Origin: Curvularia sp. ZM96
Taxonomy: Eukaryota; Ascomycota; Dothideomycetes; Pleosporales; Pleosporaceae
Direction of reading: 5' to 3'
Length of the DNA stretch: 64,000 nucleotides
NCBI GenBank assembly: GCA_022457065.1
Contig: JAJGBQ010000002.1
Span: 1,798,001-1,862,000 of the forward strand
Position 1 is the stretch's first letter, and every line of letters begins with the position of its first letter. Positions 1 through 11,016 of the stretch are shown in pieces. The notes beneath the pieces are model-generated. The model was given only the letters and a program-made list of their open reading frames with translations, searched no databases and was not told the DNA's origin. Made by a program: the position numbers and the translations under genes.

Positions 1-786
1 GGAAAAGCGGAAGTACGGCCATTATCTTCTTATGTGTTTCTGGCGTGATCTGCTGTATCTGTAGGCATTGCGCTATAACGTTCTGGTGACTGATCATAAC
101 GGCCTTAGGTAGTCCAGTCGTTCCAGATGAGAAGGAAAGAAAGCCACAGACATCTTTGTTCTTCTTCCCGGAAGCAAGTTTGAACGCAGCGGTCTGTCCG
201 GAGTCGCCATACGATTCTCCCATGCGAATCAAATCCTGAACTGTAGTATAGCCTGGCAGTTTACCCTCCAGCAGAAAGACATTTGATTGTGGTATCCCGG
301 CGGCTTTCGCGCTTGCAGATGCAATCTCCATGCTTCCCGGTGTAGTCATCAAGAACTTTGCATCCGCCGTCTTGAGCGCAAACGTCATCTCCTCAACATT
401 GTAGGCTGGGCTTGCGCCACTGATCTTCGCACCTACACGGAGGCCCGCAAACATTGCTACTGGGTACCATACTGTGTTTTGGCTGAAAAGCGCTACTGTT
501 TCGCCCTCTTTGAGACCGTACTTCTTAACCAAAGCCGTGGAGATGTACGTAGAATACTTCTTCACATCTGCCCAGTTCACACGCTCTTTAGTAATAGCAT
601 TCTGGAAACCTGCAAGTTCGCTTGGAGGATATTTGTTAATTGGTGAGTAGGGTGAATCAAAAAGCCAATCCCAGTCTGTCAAGTCGGTAGGTACTACATT
701 CGTTAGCAAATGAAGTATTGCCAAACACCGGTACAGTCGGGATACACACAGTCAATGGGCGGTTGTTTTGACTTGAAGATTACCAT
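1..786 (-). CDS. 4-coumarate-CoA ligase-like acyl-CoA synthetase (partial)
   Basis: An AMP-forming ligase that would activate an aromatic or fatty carboxylic acid to its CoA thioester. I see exon 1 at 750-786 and exon 2 from 693 to the left edge; intron 694-749 is 56 nt with a GCTAAC branch site and joins residues MVIFKSKQPPID to LPTDLTDWDWLFDSPYSP, the usual 4CL N-terminus. The phosphate-binding motif FSSGTTGLPKAV lies near 95-140. Only the N-terminal part of the AMP-binding domain is present; the rest, including any C-terminal peroxisomal signal, lies outside the window. It is transcribed away from the dehydrogenase at 1297, so the two share a 510-bp promoter region. Family assignment is firm; the substrate is unknown. 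Confidence 0.85.
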
Positions 787-1296
787 CTTGGTATGAGTTT
801 TCTTGATATTCACGGAGATACGACCCTGGTCAAGGCAACGGGCCAGGAATCAGAGCAGAGGCTATACAGTCTGAAGATGAACCATGTAAAGGAATGGTTG
901 AGTTTCGAGACCAAGTATTAATAGACGAGCAGCCCCTCTAGGCCTGATAGGCAAACCAAAGCAATCATCCTCGGCGTAACCCATCTCTATCGGATATGCA
1001 GTCTTCGATTCGATGCCGGAGCGGGGATAAGGTATACCGTAAGGCGGGGTTGATGAGCTACCCGAGTCACCCAAAAGCAGTCAAGATCACCAGCCCCACT
1101 AAAACCCTTCCCAGGTAACACCTACAGATGCATGTTGTGTATGTAAGAGCTGTCTCATTGCCACATGGTAGATCCCTTCTCAATCGAAATTTGTACCTCA
1201 CATTGGAATCACCTGATCGAGCCACTAACTGATAAAAAGTTCCCTCCCTACCCTCAGAACCATCAAATCTACCAACCCTCAACCTTACAATCAAAC
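787..1296. promoter_or_regulatory. divergent promoter region, with CCTCGG motif at 969-974
   Basis: This gap lies between two divergent starts, an acyl-CoA ligase and a 3-hydroxyacyl-CoA dehydrogenase. It holds one CCTCGG hexamer (969-974), the core known for the fatty-acid-utilisation regulators FarA/FarB in Aspergillus. A single hexamer is weak evidence. No coding sequence is supported here; the in-frame ATG at 1165 upstream of the dehydrogenase is discounted. Confidence 0.35.
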
Positions 1297-2283
1297 ATGT
1301 CCGAACCAGGAGTATCCGAGAATGACCCCATTCTAAGGGTTCAATCCAACAAAGACATTCGCATAACCCTCATCGGCACTGGAACTATCGGCCTCTCATT
1401 CGCCGCTTGGCAGCTAACCCACCTACTCAGCCCCTCACAATTAACCATCTACGACACACGCCCAGACCTGGACCAGTACATATCCCAGCACCTTCCCAGC
1501 TTCTTCTCCGAGGAACCCGCACAAGCAGCGCTATCCAACATCCGCATCGCGACTTCACTATCCGAAGCCGTCGCAGAAGCCCACATTATTCAGGAATCCG
1601 GACCAGAAAACCTAGCCTTCAAGCGCCAGCTTTGGGCTGAAGTTGAGCAACATGCGCCAGAGCATTCGTTGTTTTGGAGTAGTACGTCTGGCATCCCGGC
1701 GTCTCAGCAGGCGCAAGATATGAGGGATAAATCGCGGTTACTGGTTGTGCACCCATTTAATCCACCGCATATCATGCCACTGCTCGAGCTTGTGCCCTCG
1801 CCGCATACGGCGGAGGAAGTTATCAAGAGGACGCAGGCGTTCTGGGTGGAGCGCGGAAGAGTACCGGTGCACATTAAGAAAGAGACGACGGGGTTTGTGG
1901 CGAATAGATTGGCGTTTGCGCTGCTGCGCGAAGCTGTGCATCTTGTCAATGAGAACGTGGTTTCGGTTGAGGAGCTGGATAGTATCGTGGAGAGTAGTAT
2001 GGGGCCGCGGTGGGCGGTTGCGGGACCCTTCAAGAGCTATCATGCTGGAGGTGGGGAGGCGGGACTAGAAGGATTCTTCAAGAACATTGGAGGGACGGTG
2101 CAAGATTGCTGGAGCGATTTGGGAACGCCAAATGTTGGGGAGGCATGGGAAGGAAAGATCTTCACGCAAGCACAGGATGCATATGGACGTGTTGATACTA
2201 GTGAGCGAGACAGAATAACAAGAAGGGTTCTGGAAGTTATCAAAGAAGAGAAAGATAAGAGCGCTCGGGAGTCCGATAAATAA
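1297..2283 (+). CDS. 3-hydroxyacyl-CoA dehydrogenase family protein
   Basis: An NAD-dependent dehydrogenase of the 3-hydroxyacyl-CoA / lambda-crystallin / carnitine dehydrogenase family, 328 aa in one exon, the usual length for the stand-alone family. The Rossmann glycine motif GTGTIG is at residues 27-32. HPFNPP (His about 152) and the ETTGFVANRL region carry catalytic and substrate-loop residues. The start at 1297 is preferred over the in-frame ATG at 1165 because it sits just before the fold and has an A at -3; the extra 44 residues look like leader sequence. The C-terminus (ESDK) is not a PTS1 signal. Its divergent partner is an acyl-CoA ligase, so a role in acyl side-chain oxidation is a reasonable inference. 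The exact substrate cannot be read from the sequence. Confidence 0.85.
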   Translation: MSEPGVSENDPILRVQSNKDIRITLIGTGTIGLSFAAWQLTHLLSPSQLTIYDTRPDLDQYISQHLPSFFSEEPAQAALSNIRIATSLSEAVAEAHIIQESGPENLAFKRQLWAEVEQHAPEHSLFWSSTSGIPASQQAQDMRDKSRLLVVHPFNPPHIMPLLELVPSPHTAEEVIKRTQAFWVERGRVPVHIKKETTGFVANRLAFALLREAVHLVNENVVSVEELDSIVESSMGPRWAVAGPFKSYHAGGGEAGLEGFFKNIGGTVQDCWSDLGTPNVGEAWEGKIFTQAQDAYGRVDTSERDRITRRVLEVIKEEKDKSARESDK

Positions 2284-2362
2284 CCCAGTAAACATCTCAG
2301 TCTATGTGCACTATTATACAGTCAACAATCTTACAGCTGAAGCGCTATGCGCTTTCTATCGT

Positions 2363-4442
2363 TTACACGATGAGGTACAAACTAGTGATCAAACTAGGGC
2401 CAATAAACAGACCAAACCAAAATATAACGTTGCCTAGCGTATCTCTTCCCTTCATGAACTTTGTCTTGCTAAATGCCGCGAGAGGTATTTGCGTAAGCTG
2501 GAATGCGAAGAGGTATCCTCTAACCTTCTTAAAGAGACAGAACATGAGGATTTCATGCACGACGGCGCTCAGTAGAAAGGTGAAGAAGGTCGCCTGCATC
2601 TTGGATAGATGAAAGAAGGAGATGGACGAGTGATAGACGTGTCGAAGCAAGAAGTTGTGAACAGGTCGGTTCCAGTCGCGAGCATACTGATCAAACGAGA
2701 CTGAGTTCCACCATGGGCCATAAAACCCTCGGTCGGCAAACCGGGTGACTTCAGCCAGCACGTTGAGCAGGCACTCCCAGATGACATACCAACTCAGAAG
2801 CTGCTCGAGAAGCATGGGAAATAGCATATCGGATACTGGTAAGATAAGTTAGAAGAGAACCTCCAGCAGGTAACAAGATGACTTACCAACCCATGGAAAC
2901 TCCTTCCATCGCTCGTCGAATGACATGCCAGCTTCCTTCTGCCGCACAGTCTCTACGACCACAGGGTAGATGTAAGCTTGCGAGATGATGATCATGATCC
3001 AGATAACGCCCAGTGTAGCCGCCGTCTTCTCAGCAACGTACCACCAGTTGATACGGTCGTGGCGTGGATACTCTAGATCATAGATGAGCGTGGGGAAACA
3101 AGCCCACTCTACGAAATTGTGGAAATTCAGGTTGTTGGGATAAACGTTGTCCGACGTAGTGCACTTTCCACGCAAGTCTTCGCTGAGTATTGTAATCTCA
3201 GTGTTCAAGACGCGTCGAAACGACTCAATCTGCTCCGGGTCGAGTTGTTTCCCAGTAGCGATAGCCTGGCTAATGGACGCAATTTCTGATTCTTCTTCAA
3301 AACCATTTGTAGAATGCTCGGGTCCTATGCCTCCTCGACGGGTGAGATCGCCACCATCAAGCTTCTCAGTACCGGTAGCAACTGAAGTCTCTTGATGCGT
3401 CGACTCGGTAGAACCCTCATGTGCTTTCATGTTATCTAGATCGTGCAACATGGCTTGTAGAAGATTCCGCCGCCTATAAACCCGCGACACTGCATTCAGT
3501 TAGCTCGAGTTACACGTTGCAGGGGCACAGCATACAATAGCCGTTGTAGAATGCGTAGGCATGCTGCTTCATCAGCAACACAAAGACATGTAGAACGATG
3601 AACACGGTATGCGTCCAAGGCCAATCGCGCCAAAAGGTAACCCAGATGATGATGCAAGTGAAGAAAACTTGCCACAGCGACTGTATGATCCATCCTGAAC
3701 CATTCCACGTCAAATAATCCTTTGCAATGGCCTTTTGAAGGAAGAAACCAAAGCTAGTCGCTGCACACATTGCAACGTCGGTTGTCAACATGACGAAGAG
3801 ATCTTTATCAATCATCAGATGCAAGATTTCTGCATCTCCGAACACAGAACCTTTAGTCCGATAGTTTCCTGCTGCAATGCGTACAAGCAACAAGGCCATA
3901 GCAATCCAGAATAGACTGAAGAAGCCATGGAAAGGAGATTGGGAGGCGGTTGCATTCTGGCGGTCGAATGTCGTATATTGCTGCGTGAAAACAAGGTCTC
4001 TTGGCCTGCCCTTGGACCTCTTGTTGAGCTTCTCGGCTTCTCGCCGCAGCCCAGACTGTAATGCTTCCTGGAACACGGGGTCTTTGGCGGTAAATTTGTA
4101 CTCGCCCTTTCTTACGTCTTGTTCTAGGACGACTTCAATGCTCTTCCGGCGATTACCGCGCTTTTCGTTCAAGTGCGACTCTGAGCCGCTGTCGTCTGAA
4201 GGTATAGCTGTGGTGCTGCGGCTTCGCGATTCCGCCACAGGCGCTTCATTCTGCTTCCTCGACCTAAGCACGCCATCAACGTCCAAGGCGCTTGATGAAG
4301 TGTTTGGATTCCATGAGTCTTCGCGGTTGATGGGCGGCCGCGTCGAGAGGCCCCGGAGCGCGTGGGACATTGCTGATCTCCCGTTGGTCAAAGACAGATC
4401 AGCCGTTTCGTGTTTCCAATCAGGCGTATGGCCGCTCTCCAT
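2363..4442 (-). CDS. sterol O-acyltransferase (ARE1/ARE2-like, MBOAT)
   Basis: Esterifies sterols with fatty acyl-CoA in the ER for storage in lipid droplets. Exons are 3536-4442, 2887-3489 and 2363-2835, 660 aa in all; introns of 46 and 51 nt have clear CTAAC-type branch sites and keep frame. Residues 1-170 are polar and likely disordered, followed by several membrane segments. The MBOAT signature is in the last exon: FYGPWWNS, then RDWNRPVH near 556-562, and the candidate catalytic His of VVHEILM near 597. The start at 4442 is the first ATG of the open frame; an upstream coding exon is not excluded. The promoter carries a 16-bp double E-box palindrome at 4820-4835. It is convergent with the dehydrogenase gene, 79 bp away. 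Confidence 0.9.
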
Positions 4443-5517
4443 TGCGCGCTGTACCGTTGGGAAGAAGTTTGATGAATTCCGCAATGCGCACTTGATGAGT
4501 GAAGTTGGAGTGCTTATTGCTGGCAGCAGAAAGACAGCAGTAGCTTGGGTTCATGTTTCCCTGGGACGGGACCATCGGAACGGAAGCTTCGCAAGCCCGG
4601 CTCGATTGAAACAATCCAGTAAGACGGAGTGTGCGGAAGGTGTCAGCTCAGCAAAGTATATCCTGACAGCTGACGTTCAGTGTCCGGACGAACTGAGGCG
4701 CATTCAAAAGAGCGCCACGAAGTCTGCTCCACACAAAAGTGAACATGATGTCATGTTGCGTTCTGCACAACAGCCGGCAGCAATCGTGCATGCGCATCGG
4801 TTCCTGCAGGAAGTCGCGTCACGTGAGCTCACGTGCATTTACGAGCTACTACGGTACCATCTTCGTGTTGATACTACTCTGGTCCCATTCAGTACCTCAA
4901 TCTTACTGCCACTCGTGTAATCCGCATGCGGTCACTACCCGTGACACGGCCCCCACACGCTATTCAGTCTGCGGCTGGGTCCTGAAGGGCGGGCGTCTAG
5001 ACCACCTCCTCAGGCGCCACGTTCAACACGTCAACTCCGCTACTTGATCGCAAAACCAATCGAGGATGCAGTTTATGAAGGCATAATGCACCCAATGGCA
5101 CCTTCGTCTGCACTACCAATGACTGGAATTGTACAGGGCCCAAGGCGTACCTCAGGCTCCCTGCTCCTACTGCTGCTGCGGCATCTCGCTTCTGCCTTAG
5201 CCTAGCAGATTCAATCAGGCGCCCAGCAATAGCCTATTTTGATTCCCTAGCCTCGCTATTAATCCTTTGTGATTCGCTGAACAGATGAAGAAACGAGAAG
5301 GCTGCTGCAAGCCCACCAGCCGCATGAATCAGATGCTCAGCTGCGCAAACTAAAGAATGCTCATAAGGCTGCTGTTGTGTCGCTTTTCGCGACAAAGACA
5401 ATTCCAGCCTTGCGACGAAACTTGCTCTCTCTTGTCTTTCACTGTTGAGGGATCTCGCCTCTGTGGTGACTCTGTCGTTTCTCTTGACCAACATTACTAT
5501 ATCATTCATCATTCACT
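4443..5517. other. divergent intergenic region
   Basis: This gap lies between the sterol acyltransferase (minus) and the seven-helix protein (plus). Open frames inside it lack family resemblance or run antisense to leader sequence. The one notable element is the palindrome at 4820-4835, listed separately. Confidence 0.6.
4820..4835. promoter_or_regulatory. perfect 16-bp palindrome made of two CACGTG E-boxes
   Basis: CACGTGAGCTCACGTG is its own reverse complement and holds two E-boxes in direct contact. It is 378 bp upstream of the sterol acyltransferase start and about 680 bp upstream of the divergent gene. E-boxes are bound by bHLH factors, and the SREBP family of sterol regulators belongs to that class. 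Control of the acyltransferase through this site is an inference. Confidence 0.5.
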
Positions 5518-6589
5518 ATGGCGCCCAGACGCAGCGGCGGTGGCAGCAGTAGCTCTAGTAGTGGCAGCAGCTCAAACACTTGCCCAGGGGCATTCTCGTA
5601 CTGGACCAGCCAAGCCAATCTTGCCTACTATGTCCTCTTCCTCATCATGTATATTGGAATTTCTTTTGCCTTGTGTGTCGTTCGCAAGCGGAGCGGCCCA
5701 GGTAAGAGTTTGATTGGAGCAGTCTACATACTCGCGTTGCTATTCGCAATTATGTAAGTCTTTCCTTTCATTCCCTGAAGTTATTTCAGCCCACTGACAC
5801 CCAAATCAGCGCTCTCGCTCTCGACCTAGTAAACATCATCTTGAGCGAATGCGAAGTCGCCTTCGTCACCGACTACCAGAACGTCTCCATCGCCTCAACT
5901 GTGCTCTACCACCTCAGCTGTCTCGGCCTCCTCTTCGTCGTCCTCTACAAACTCAACTCCATGCTCCGCAGTAGACTCGGTTCCGCAGTCATGGCCGTCA
6001 GGGCCATTCTCCTCACCATGTTCGGTATCATGGCTGCATTGTACATTGCCTACATCGCGCTAAGTAGCTACCTCTCGTCCAACGACGTGTACTACTACGA
6101 CTATGGAGCCGAGGATCTTGTGAACTCGACCAAGAAAGTCTCCATGGCCGTTCGCTCCCTCTACTTAATTTGCGTACTGGTGTCCACTGGCCTCGCCATT
6201 ACCACTGTTTCCTCCCTTCGACGAGCTCATATCTCCGGCGGTGTAAGTCCCCCCTTCCCCTTCCACCTCTGCAAACCCCGTGACTAACACATCTGTAGGA
6301 TCTACTCGGCTGGATCATCACCCTCCACCTCTTTATGCTCATCTGGACCGTTCTCGCCGTCGTGCTTCCCGCGCTGACTACCTACTCCGACCTCGATCTC
6401 TCTCCCGCCATCGCCTTTGCTCTCTCTTACATCCTGACTTTCTTCCAAGCACTCAGCTTCCTTGCGCTTCTGCCAATCGCAAAGCACGTTTGCTGGGGAC
6501 AGGACGCGAGTGCTATGCACCACCAGCAGGGTTATGCGCCGGCGTATCACCCCCACTATGAGTCGGAGTATGTGGGCCAGGCTAAGTAA
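5518..6589 (+). CDS. seven-helix integral membrane protein, unknown function
   Basis: I do not recognise the family. Exons 5518-5753, 5810-6242 and 6299-6589 join in frame to 319 aa (two 56-nt introns). A Ser/Gly-rich head of about 20 residues precedes seven hydrophobic stretches, at roughly 34-57, 64-92, 108-130, 135-165, 187-206, 224-248 and 253-277. Between helices 4 and 5 is a Tyr/Asp-rich loop (SSNDVYYYDYGAEDLVNSTK) with a possible N-glycosylation site. The tail is short, His/Tyr-rich (HHQQGYAPAYHPHYESEY) and probably cytosolic. The overall shape resembles fungal seven-helix proteins of unknown role and could be receptor-like, but no GPCR signature is visible. Confidence 0.8.
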
Positions 6590-7105
6590 GACGGGCGGTA
6601 ATGAGGAGGAGAGGATCGTAGTGTTGTACGGCTATTGGAAGATTTCCCTTTTTCGGTCATGTCATGTTGTGAGATTTGGAGTGCTAAAGTTATACCCCCC
6701 TATACCCCCTTGAGGAAGACGATGAGACGTATACCTAAACGGCAATAATGTTGATGGAGCCATATATGATGTAACTATTCCTAAAATATATCTCATATTT
6801 CTTGGACTGCAACGTGTTACTATGGTGATTTGTTCTCATGTCTCATTGTGAAGATGCCCCTTAATACGAGCAAAGCGTCGAGTAAACCTATGCTGAATTT
6901 GTAGTGCAACAAGAACGTTGAGTCCAAGGCTGTATCTTTACATGAGCAGGACACAACCCACATCGAAAACTGCAATGCATTGTTAGACGCAAACGACATA
7001 ATGTAAAATCTATCTATAATTTTATACAACCTAGCAACATGTACCGTTGTATCATCAAGAAGAAACTCCATACAAAAGACCTCCACCTCCAATCCAAAGG
7101 AGAGT
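6590..7105. other. convergent 3' intergenic region
   Basis: This stretch lies between two convergent stop codons and is AT-richer than its surroundings. It should hold both 3' untranslated regions; AATAA-like and TATA-rich runs occur near 6740-6800. I see no gene in it. Confidence 0.6.
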
Positions 7106-9153
7106 CTAGTCCACCTTGATCGACCTGTATATCTTAAGGGTGAACAACCAGCTTGCAAAGAATCCAATTGTACCTAGGTATTCCGTTAGATCACCGTTCC
7201 TTTTCAAATAGGTCCTATTATTATGTACTTACCAGTAAGAATAAAGACCAGCGCACTCAGCAAAGCCGAGTATCCAAGGTACACGACTCCACTAGTCCAG
7301 CTAGTCCAGCTCACGTCCTTGATCCAGTACAACAGGCAGCTAGCAAATACGTAGAACGCACTGGCACCAGCCGTGAAGAAAGATCTCCACTGCCAATGGT
7401 AGTTTTCTGCGCACAACAGGAAGTAGATCATCAGCACCGTAACCGCCGCGGAAGTGATAATCATGAGTCCAAAGCAGAGGAAGAGGAAACCGAACATGTA
7501 GTAGACTTTTGAGAACCAGATCGAGTTCATGATGAAGTAGAGTTCGACAAAGATGGCACCAAACGGAAGGACACCAGCCAATGCCATGGATGGAAGCGGT
7601 CGCAGGTAGCCTCCCGCTGGTGGGATTTGACGTGGGATCTGGTTAGTGCGAACAGGCGGTTCAATAGCAGCTTGTTTAAAGCCAATCCAGGAGCCCGCAA
7701 GACTCAGCGGGACCGAGATGACGAACCAGATGATGACAACGACTAGCATGGTGGTGAACGGCACGGCTCCCGATGCGCCCCGACCCCAAACGAACAGGTT
7801 CATGAGGAAGAATACACCGAAAACAATTGCTGGTAGAGCGACTGGGGTGTAGAAGAAGCAGAGTTTCCAGGATTCTCCATGGAAGAACTTGTAGACGCGT
7901 GCAGCAGTGTAGCCGCCAAAGAAGCCGAAGAGCGTGTAGAAGATAATAATGACGGTTCCGAGAGCACCACGGTTGCTGGGCGAAAGGAAGCCGAGAAGTG
8001 CGAATACTATTATACATGTCAGTAAGAAGCACTTGCACCGATACTCGATATACTCACCTATTGTTAGTGCTGTCATAGCAAAGAGCTGGGCGCCGTTGCC
8101 GAGCAAGACTGACAGAAGCAGCGGGTTCTTTGGAGGCCTGAACACATCACCATGCACCAGCTTCCAGCCCGAGTCGTCAGCAGTATCATCTGCATCTCCT
8201 GTTTCGCCAAAGTCTTCAAGCGCAAACTGATCCAATCGGTTGTATCGCGCAATATCCTTCTTTAGAGTGCGCACGAGGATTGTGCTGACCATGCCAACGA
8301 GAAACACGACAATTACAGCAGAGTTGATGAGGGAGAACCAATGGATCTTGGGGTCATAGACATGGAGGTATTTGTCCCAGCGAGTTGCAAAGGGAGTCGG
8401 GCTGCTCCTCCAGTACACGCCATAGGTAAAAACAACCAGGTTTTCGTCTTCTTCCTTGTCCTTCAGCACAACTGGTGTTTGTCCGTTACACGTAGCCTGG
8501 TCATCGCCTTGCCTCTTCGATTCGGCCATTGAGTATGGATCCACCAACACACCAACAACACGGAAGTTACCCGGCGAAGCCTCGTGGTAGTCAATGACGA
8601 TGTCGTAGTGGTTGTTCAGCATGGGTTTCTCGTCGTCCACCAAGCCCAATGCGAAGCCAGGCTGGTAGAAGATCTGGTCTGAGCCAGGTTCCCGCAATGA
8701 CTGTGCCGCTGGCAGTCCGTCTATTAGCCAGTTGAGGTCATAGCCCTGGTATATCCTGTCGTTCACAAACGCCGCATCTGGGCCTGGGTATGGAGCTTCG
8801 CAGAGAAACTTGCATGATTCATTGACAGCCATTTTCAATTCAAAAGGACTTGTTTGTATGCGGTCGCCGAACAGTATGCTTCCCAAGCTTTCACGAATTT
8901 CCTTTGGCCCATCTTTTTCGCGGCAAAAGTGGAATGGCGGATAGTAGTAATCGAAGGAAAAGACGGATCGTATTTTCGGGTCGTTTTGCGAGTCGGCGGG
9001 GGTAAGGCGATTGACGTACAGCGGTACGGCATCTCCGGTCTTGTAAGTTGTCGGCGCGGTTCCTGGAAAGTAGAAAGCCGACGCTGGCGAAGGTGCGATG
9101 GCTAGCAATGACGCCAGCAAGGCGCCTGAGGTGGATAGTTCAGGCCGCCGCAT
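7106..9153 (-). CDS. EMP70 / TM9SF (nonaspanin) transmembrane protein
   Basis: A Golgi/endosomal nine-helix protein of the nonaspanin family, involved in membrane-protein sorting, adhesion and metal homeostasis in yeast. Exons 8058-9153, 7233-8006 and 7106-7173 give 645 aa, the family length. The first intron (51 nt) keeps the frame open, so an unspliced reading would wrongly add 17 residues; splicing gives MTALTIVFALLGFLSPSNRG, as the family requires. The last, 68-nt exon supplies TIGFFASWLFTLKIYRSIKVD, ending in the KxD Golgi-retention tail typical of TM9 proteins. A signal peptide covers residues 1-26. The large lumenal domain is followed by one and then eight membrane segments. The start is the ATG at 9153; the longer open frame has no earlier ATG. 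Confidence 0.93.
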
Positions 9154-9830
9154 TCTGTGTGTTTGGTTGTGCACGCAACAGAGGCGTGCGACAGCTAATC
9201 GTGATTGTTACGAGTTGAGAAGATGGGCGGGATGCCGAAACGTAGCGTTTGTCGCAACAATGCCACCAATAGTCAAAGAAGGAGGACCGGTAATGCGGGG
9301 AGAATTTCTAGACACGTGGACTGTCCATGGCAGCCGGTCGACAGGAATGCGGAGAGTTGCGGAGTAATGGCAATGTGGTGTTATCTCAAGCTACACGGGC
9401 TGCACCATGCTCCACGGTTACGTGAGAGCAGCCTAGGAAAGCTACGCGCGGGCCACCATCTCAGCAGACAGGGGTTCTCCAACGTCGCCTGGCCAGCAGG
9501 CGGCGGGTCGTCGTAGCATAAATCCATGTTCGCGCCCACATGCCCTGCTTGGCTCCTGCACAGTGTCTGAGAATACCGGCAAGAATGGTGCACAGATATC
9601 GAGGGCCTTGGAAATCTAATTGGTTGCGTCCTGTGCTCCCAGGAGCTGAATTGTTCAAGCTGTATATACATCAATCATGATGTCCCCCGTGCCGAGGCGA
9701 AGTCGACCTTTGCACTTTTCCACCCCTAGCAGCAAGGGCACAATGGACTGCCCAAATCCCGCAAACACGCTCTGATATCGACTATAACGAAATAAGAATA
9801 GGAAACGATCTTGGGTATCTACCCCCCTCT
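9154..9830. other. intergenic region
   Basis: Promoter of the TM9 gene and 3' region of the NCS-1 gene, both on the minus strand. Short open frames here show no family resemblance, codon pattern or splice structure I can support. Confidence 0.6.
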
Positions 9831-11016
9831 TCAAACAAGTCCATCGTAGAGAGACAAGGCCGAAACAATGGTCTCGTCGCGCTTGGATCCCTCCTTGAAT
9901 TCGGCCATGTCTAAGCTACCGTTCTCGTCCTTGTCCATCATCCTGAAGATCTTCTTGACGCGCTTCTCGGGAGTGTCTTCATCCTCGGGGAGCTTGACCA
10001 TGGAGCCAACCTGCATTCGTTAGCGACGAGTCGATCCTGGCACCCACTTGTGCTTACCATTTTGTAGATGGCCTCTACGATGGCCAGCATCTCCTCGTAG
10101 CTTATCTTGCCGTCGCCGTCAATGTCGTACAGCTGGAACGCCCAATCAAGCTTATCCTCCATCTTGCCGCGACTAGTGACGCTGAGTGCGCAGATGAATT
10201 CCTTAAAGTCGATGGTGCCTGACTTGTCTGCATCGAAGACGTTGAAGACATAGTCTGCAAATGACGACGGATCGCCAAACGGGAAGAATTGCTTGTAGAT
10301 CTTCTGGAATTCCTCCTTGGTGAGCATGCCCGATGGGCAATCCTTCAGGAAGCCTAGATGGATATGCTCAGCCGCAGGCCGTTTCGACCCAGTAGACTCT
10401 ATGCGCACCTTTGTACCATTGCTGTAGTTCCTTCTTGTCGAAGTGTGTGGCTTTCTGCAGATCGGCCAGCTCCTGCTGGGACAGTTTACTCTGGCTGCAA
10501 TATCGCACAATCAGCTGCTGGTTCTGCATCTCCAAACACTCTACGCGGCAGTATAGTCCTAGGATCTCCTCGAACTCGCGCACGGCGTTCGCCAAGGCAA
10601 CTCTCTGCATGTCCCTGTAGTGTGCACGTCCAGTCTCGCCCAGGTGGGGTGCGTGACGGTGATGGCGGCGCGCAAACTTGAGCGGCGGGTGGGCGTGTTC
10701 AAGCAAGGGTATCCCGCATGGTTGCAAAGGCGTTGACGGCGCAGACTGTCCTTGCGCATGCTCGTCGCTGCGGTTGTGGGGATCGAGTTGCGGTTGCATG
10801 CTCAGGCGGGCTGGATTCGAGAGCGAGATGGAGGCGCAAACACTCGGAGCTGAGTAGAGAAGCCATGGCGAGGTCGCAGCCAGTGTGCGGCTTTCACCTG
10901 AGCTGCGTGCATTCGAGGCAAAAGGCAAGAGATGTCTGGCGTGAAGGGGCAGGCGCAGAGGCCCCGCATTCCCGAGGCAGCGAGGAAAGAGAAAAGTCAA
11001 CTTACGATTTACCCAT
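9831..11016 (-). CDS. NCS1: neuronal calcium sensor 1 / frequenin (Ca2+-binding EF-hand protein)
   Basis: A myristoylated calcium sensor; in fungi it activates phosphatidylinositol 4-kinase and supports calcium tolerance. Four exons (11006-11016, 10409-10494, 10058-10353, 9831-10010) give exactly 190 aa, the family length. Exon 1 is only 11 nt and encodes MGK plus part of Ser4; a 511-nt intron separates it from exon 2, so the N-myristoylation signal MGKSQSKL is assembled by splicing. EF-hand 1 is degenerate (CPSG). EF-hands 2-4 have loops DADKSGTIDFKE, DIDGDGKISYEE and DKDENGSLDMAE at about 73, 109 and 157. The other introns are 55 and 47 nt. It is divergent from MED4. Confidence 0.95.

Noticed and set aside
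1165..1296. Upstream in-frame ATG of the 3-hydroxyacyl-CoA dehydrogenase
   Set aside because: The extra 44 residues do not look like a targeting signal or part of the fold; the ATG at 1297 has better context and spacing.
3877..4920. 347-codon plus-strand frame opposite sterol acyltransferase exon 1
   Set aside because: It lies antisense to a coding exon and its leader, has no recognisable motifs and no splice partner.
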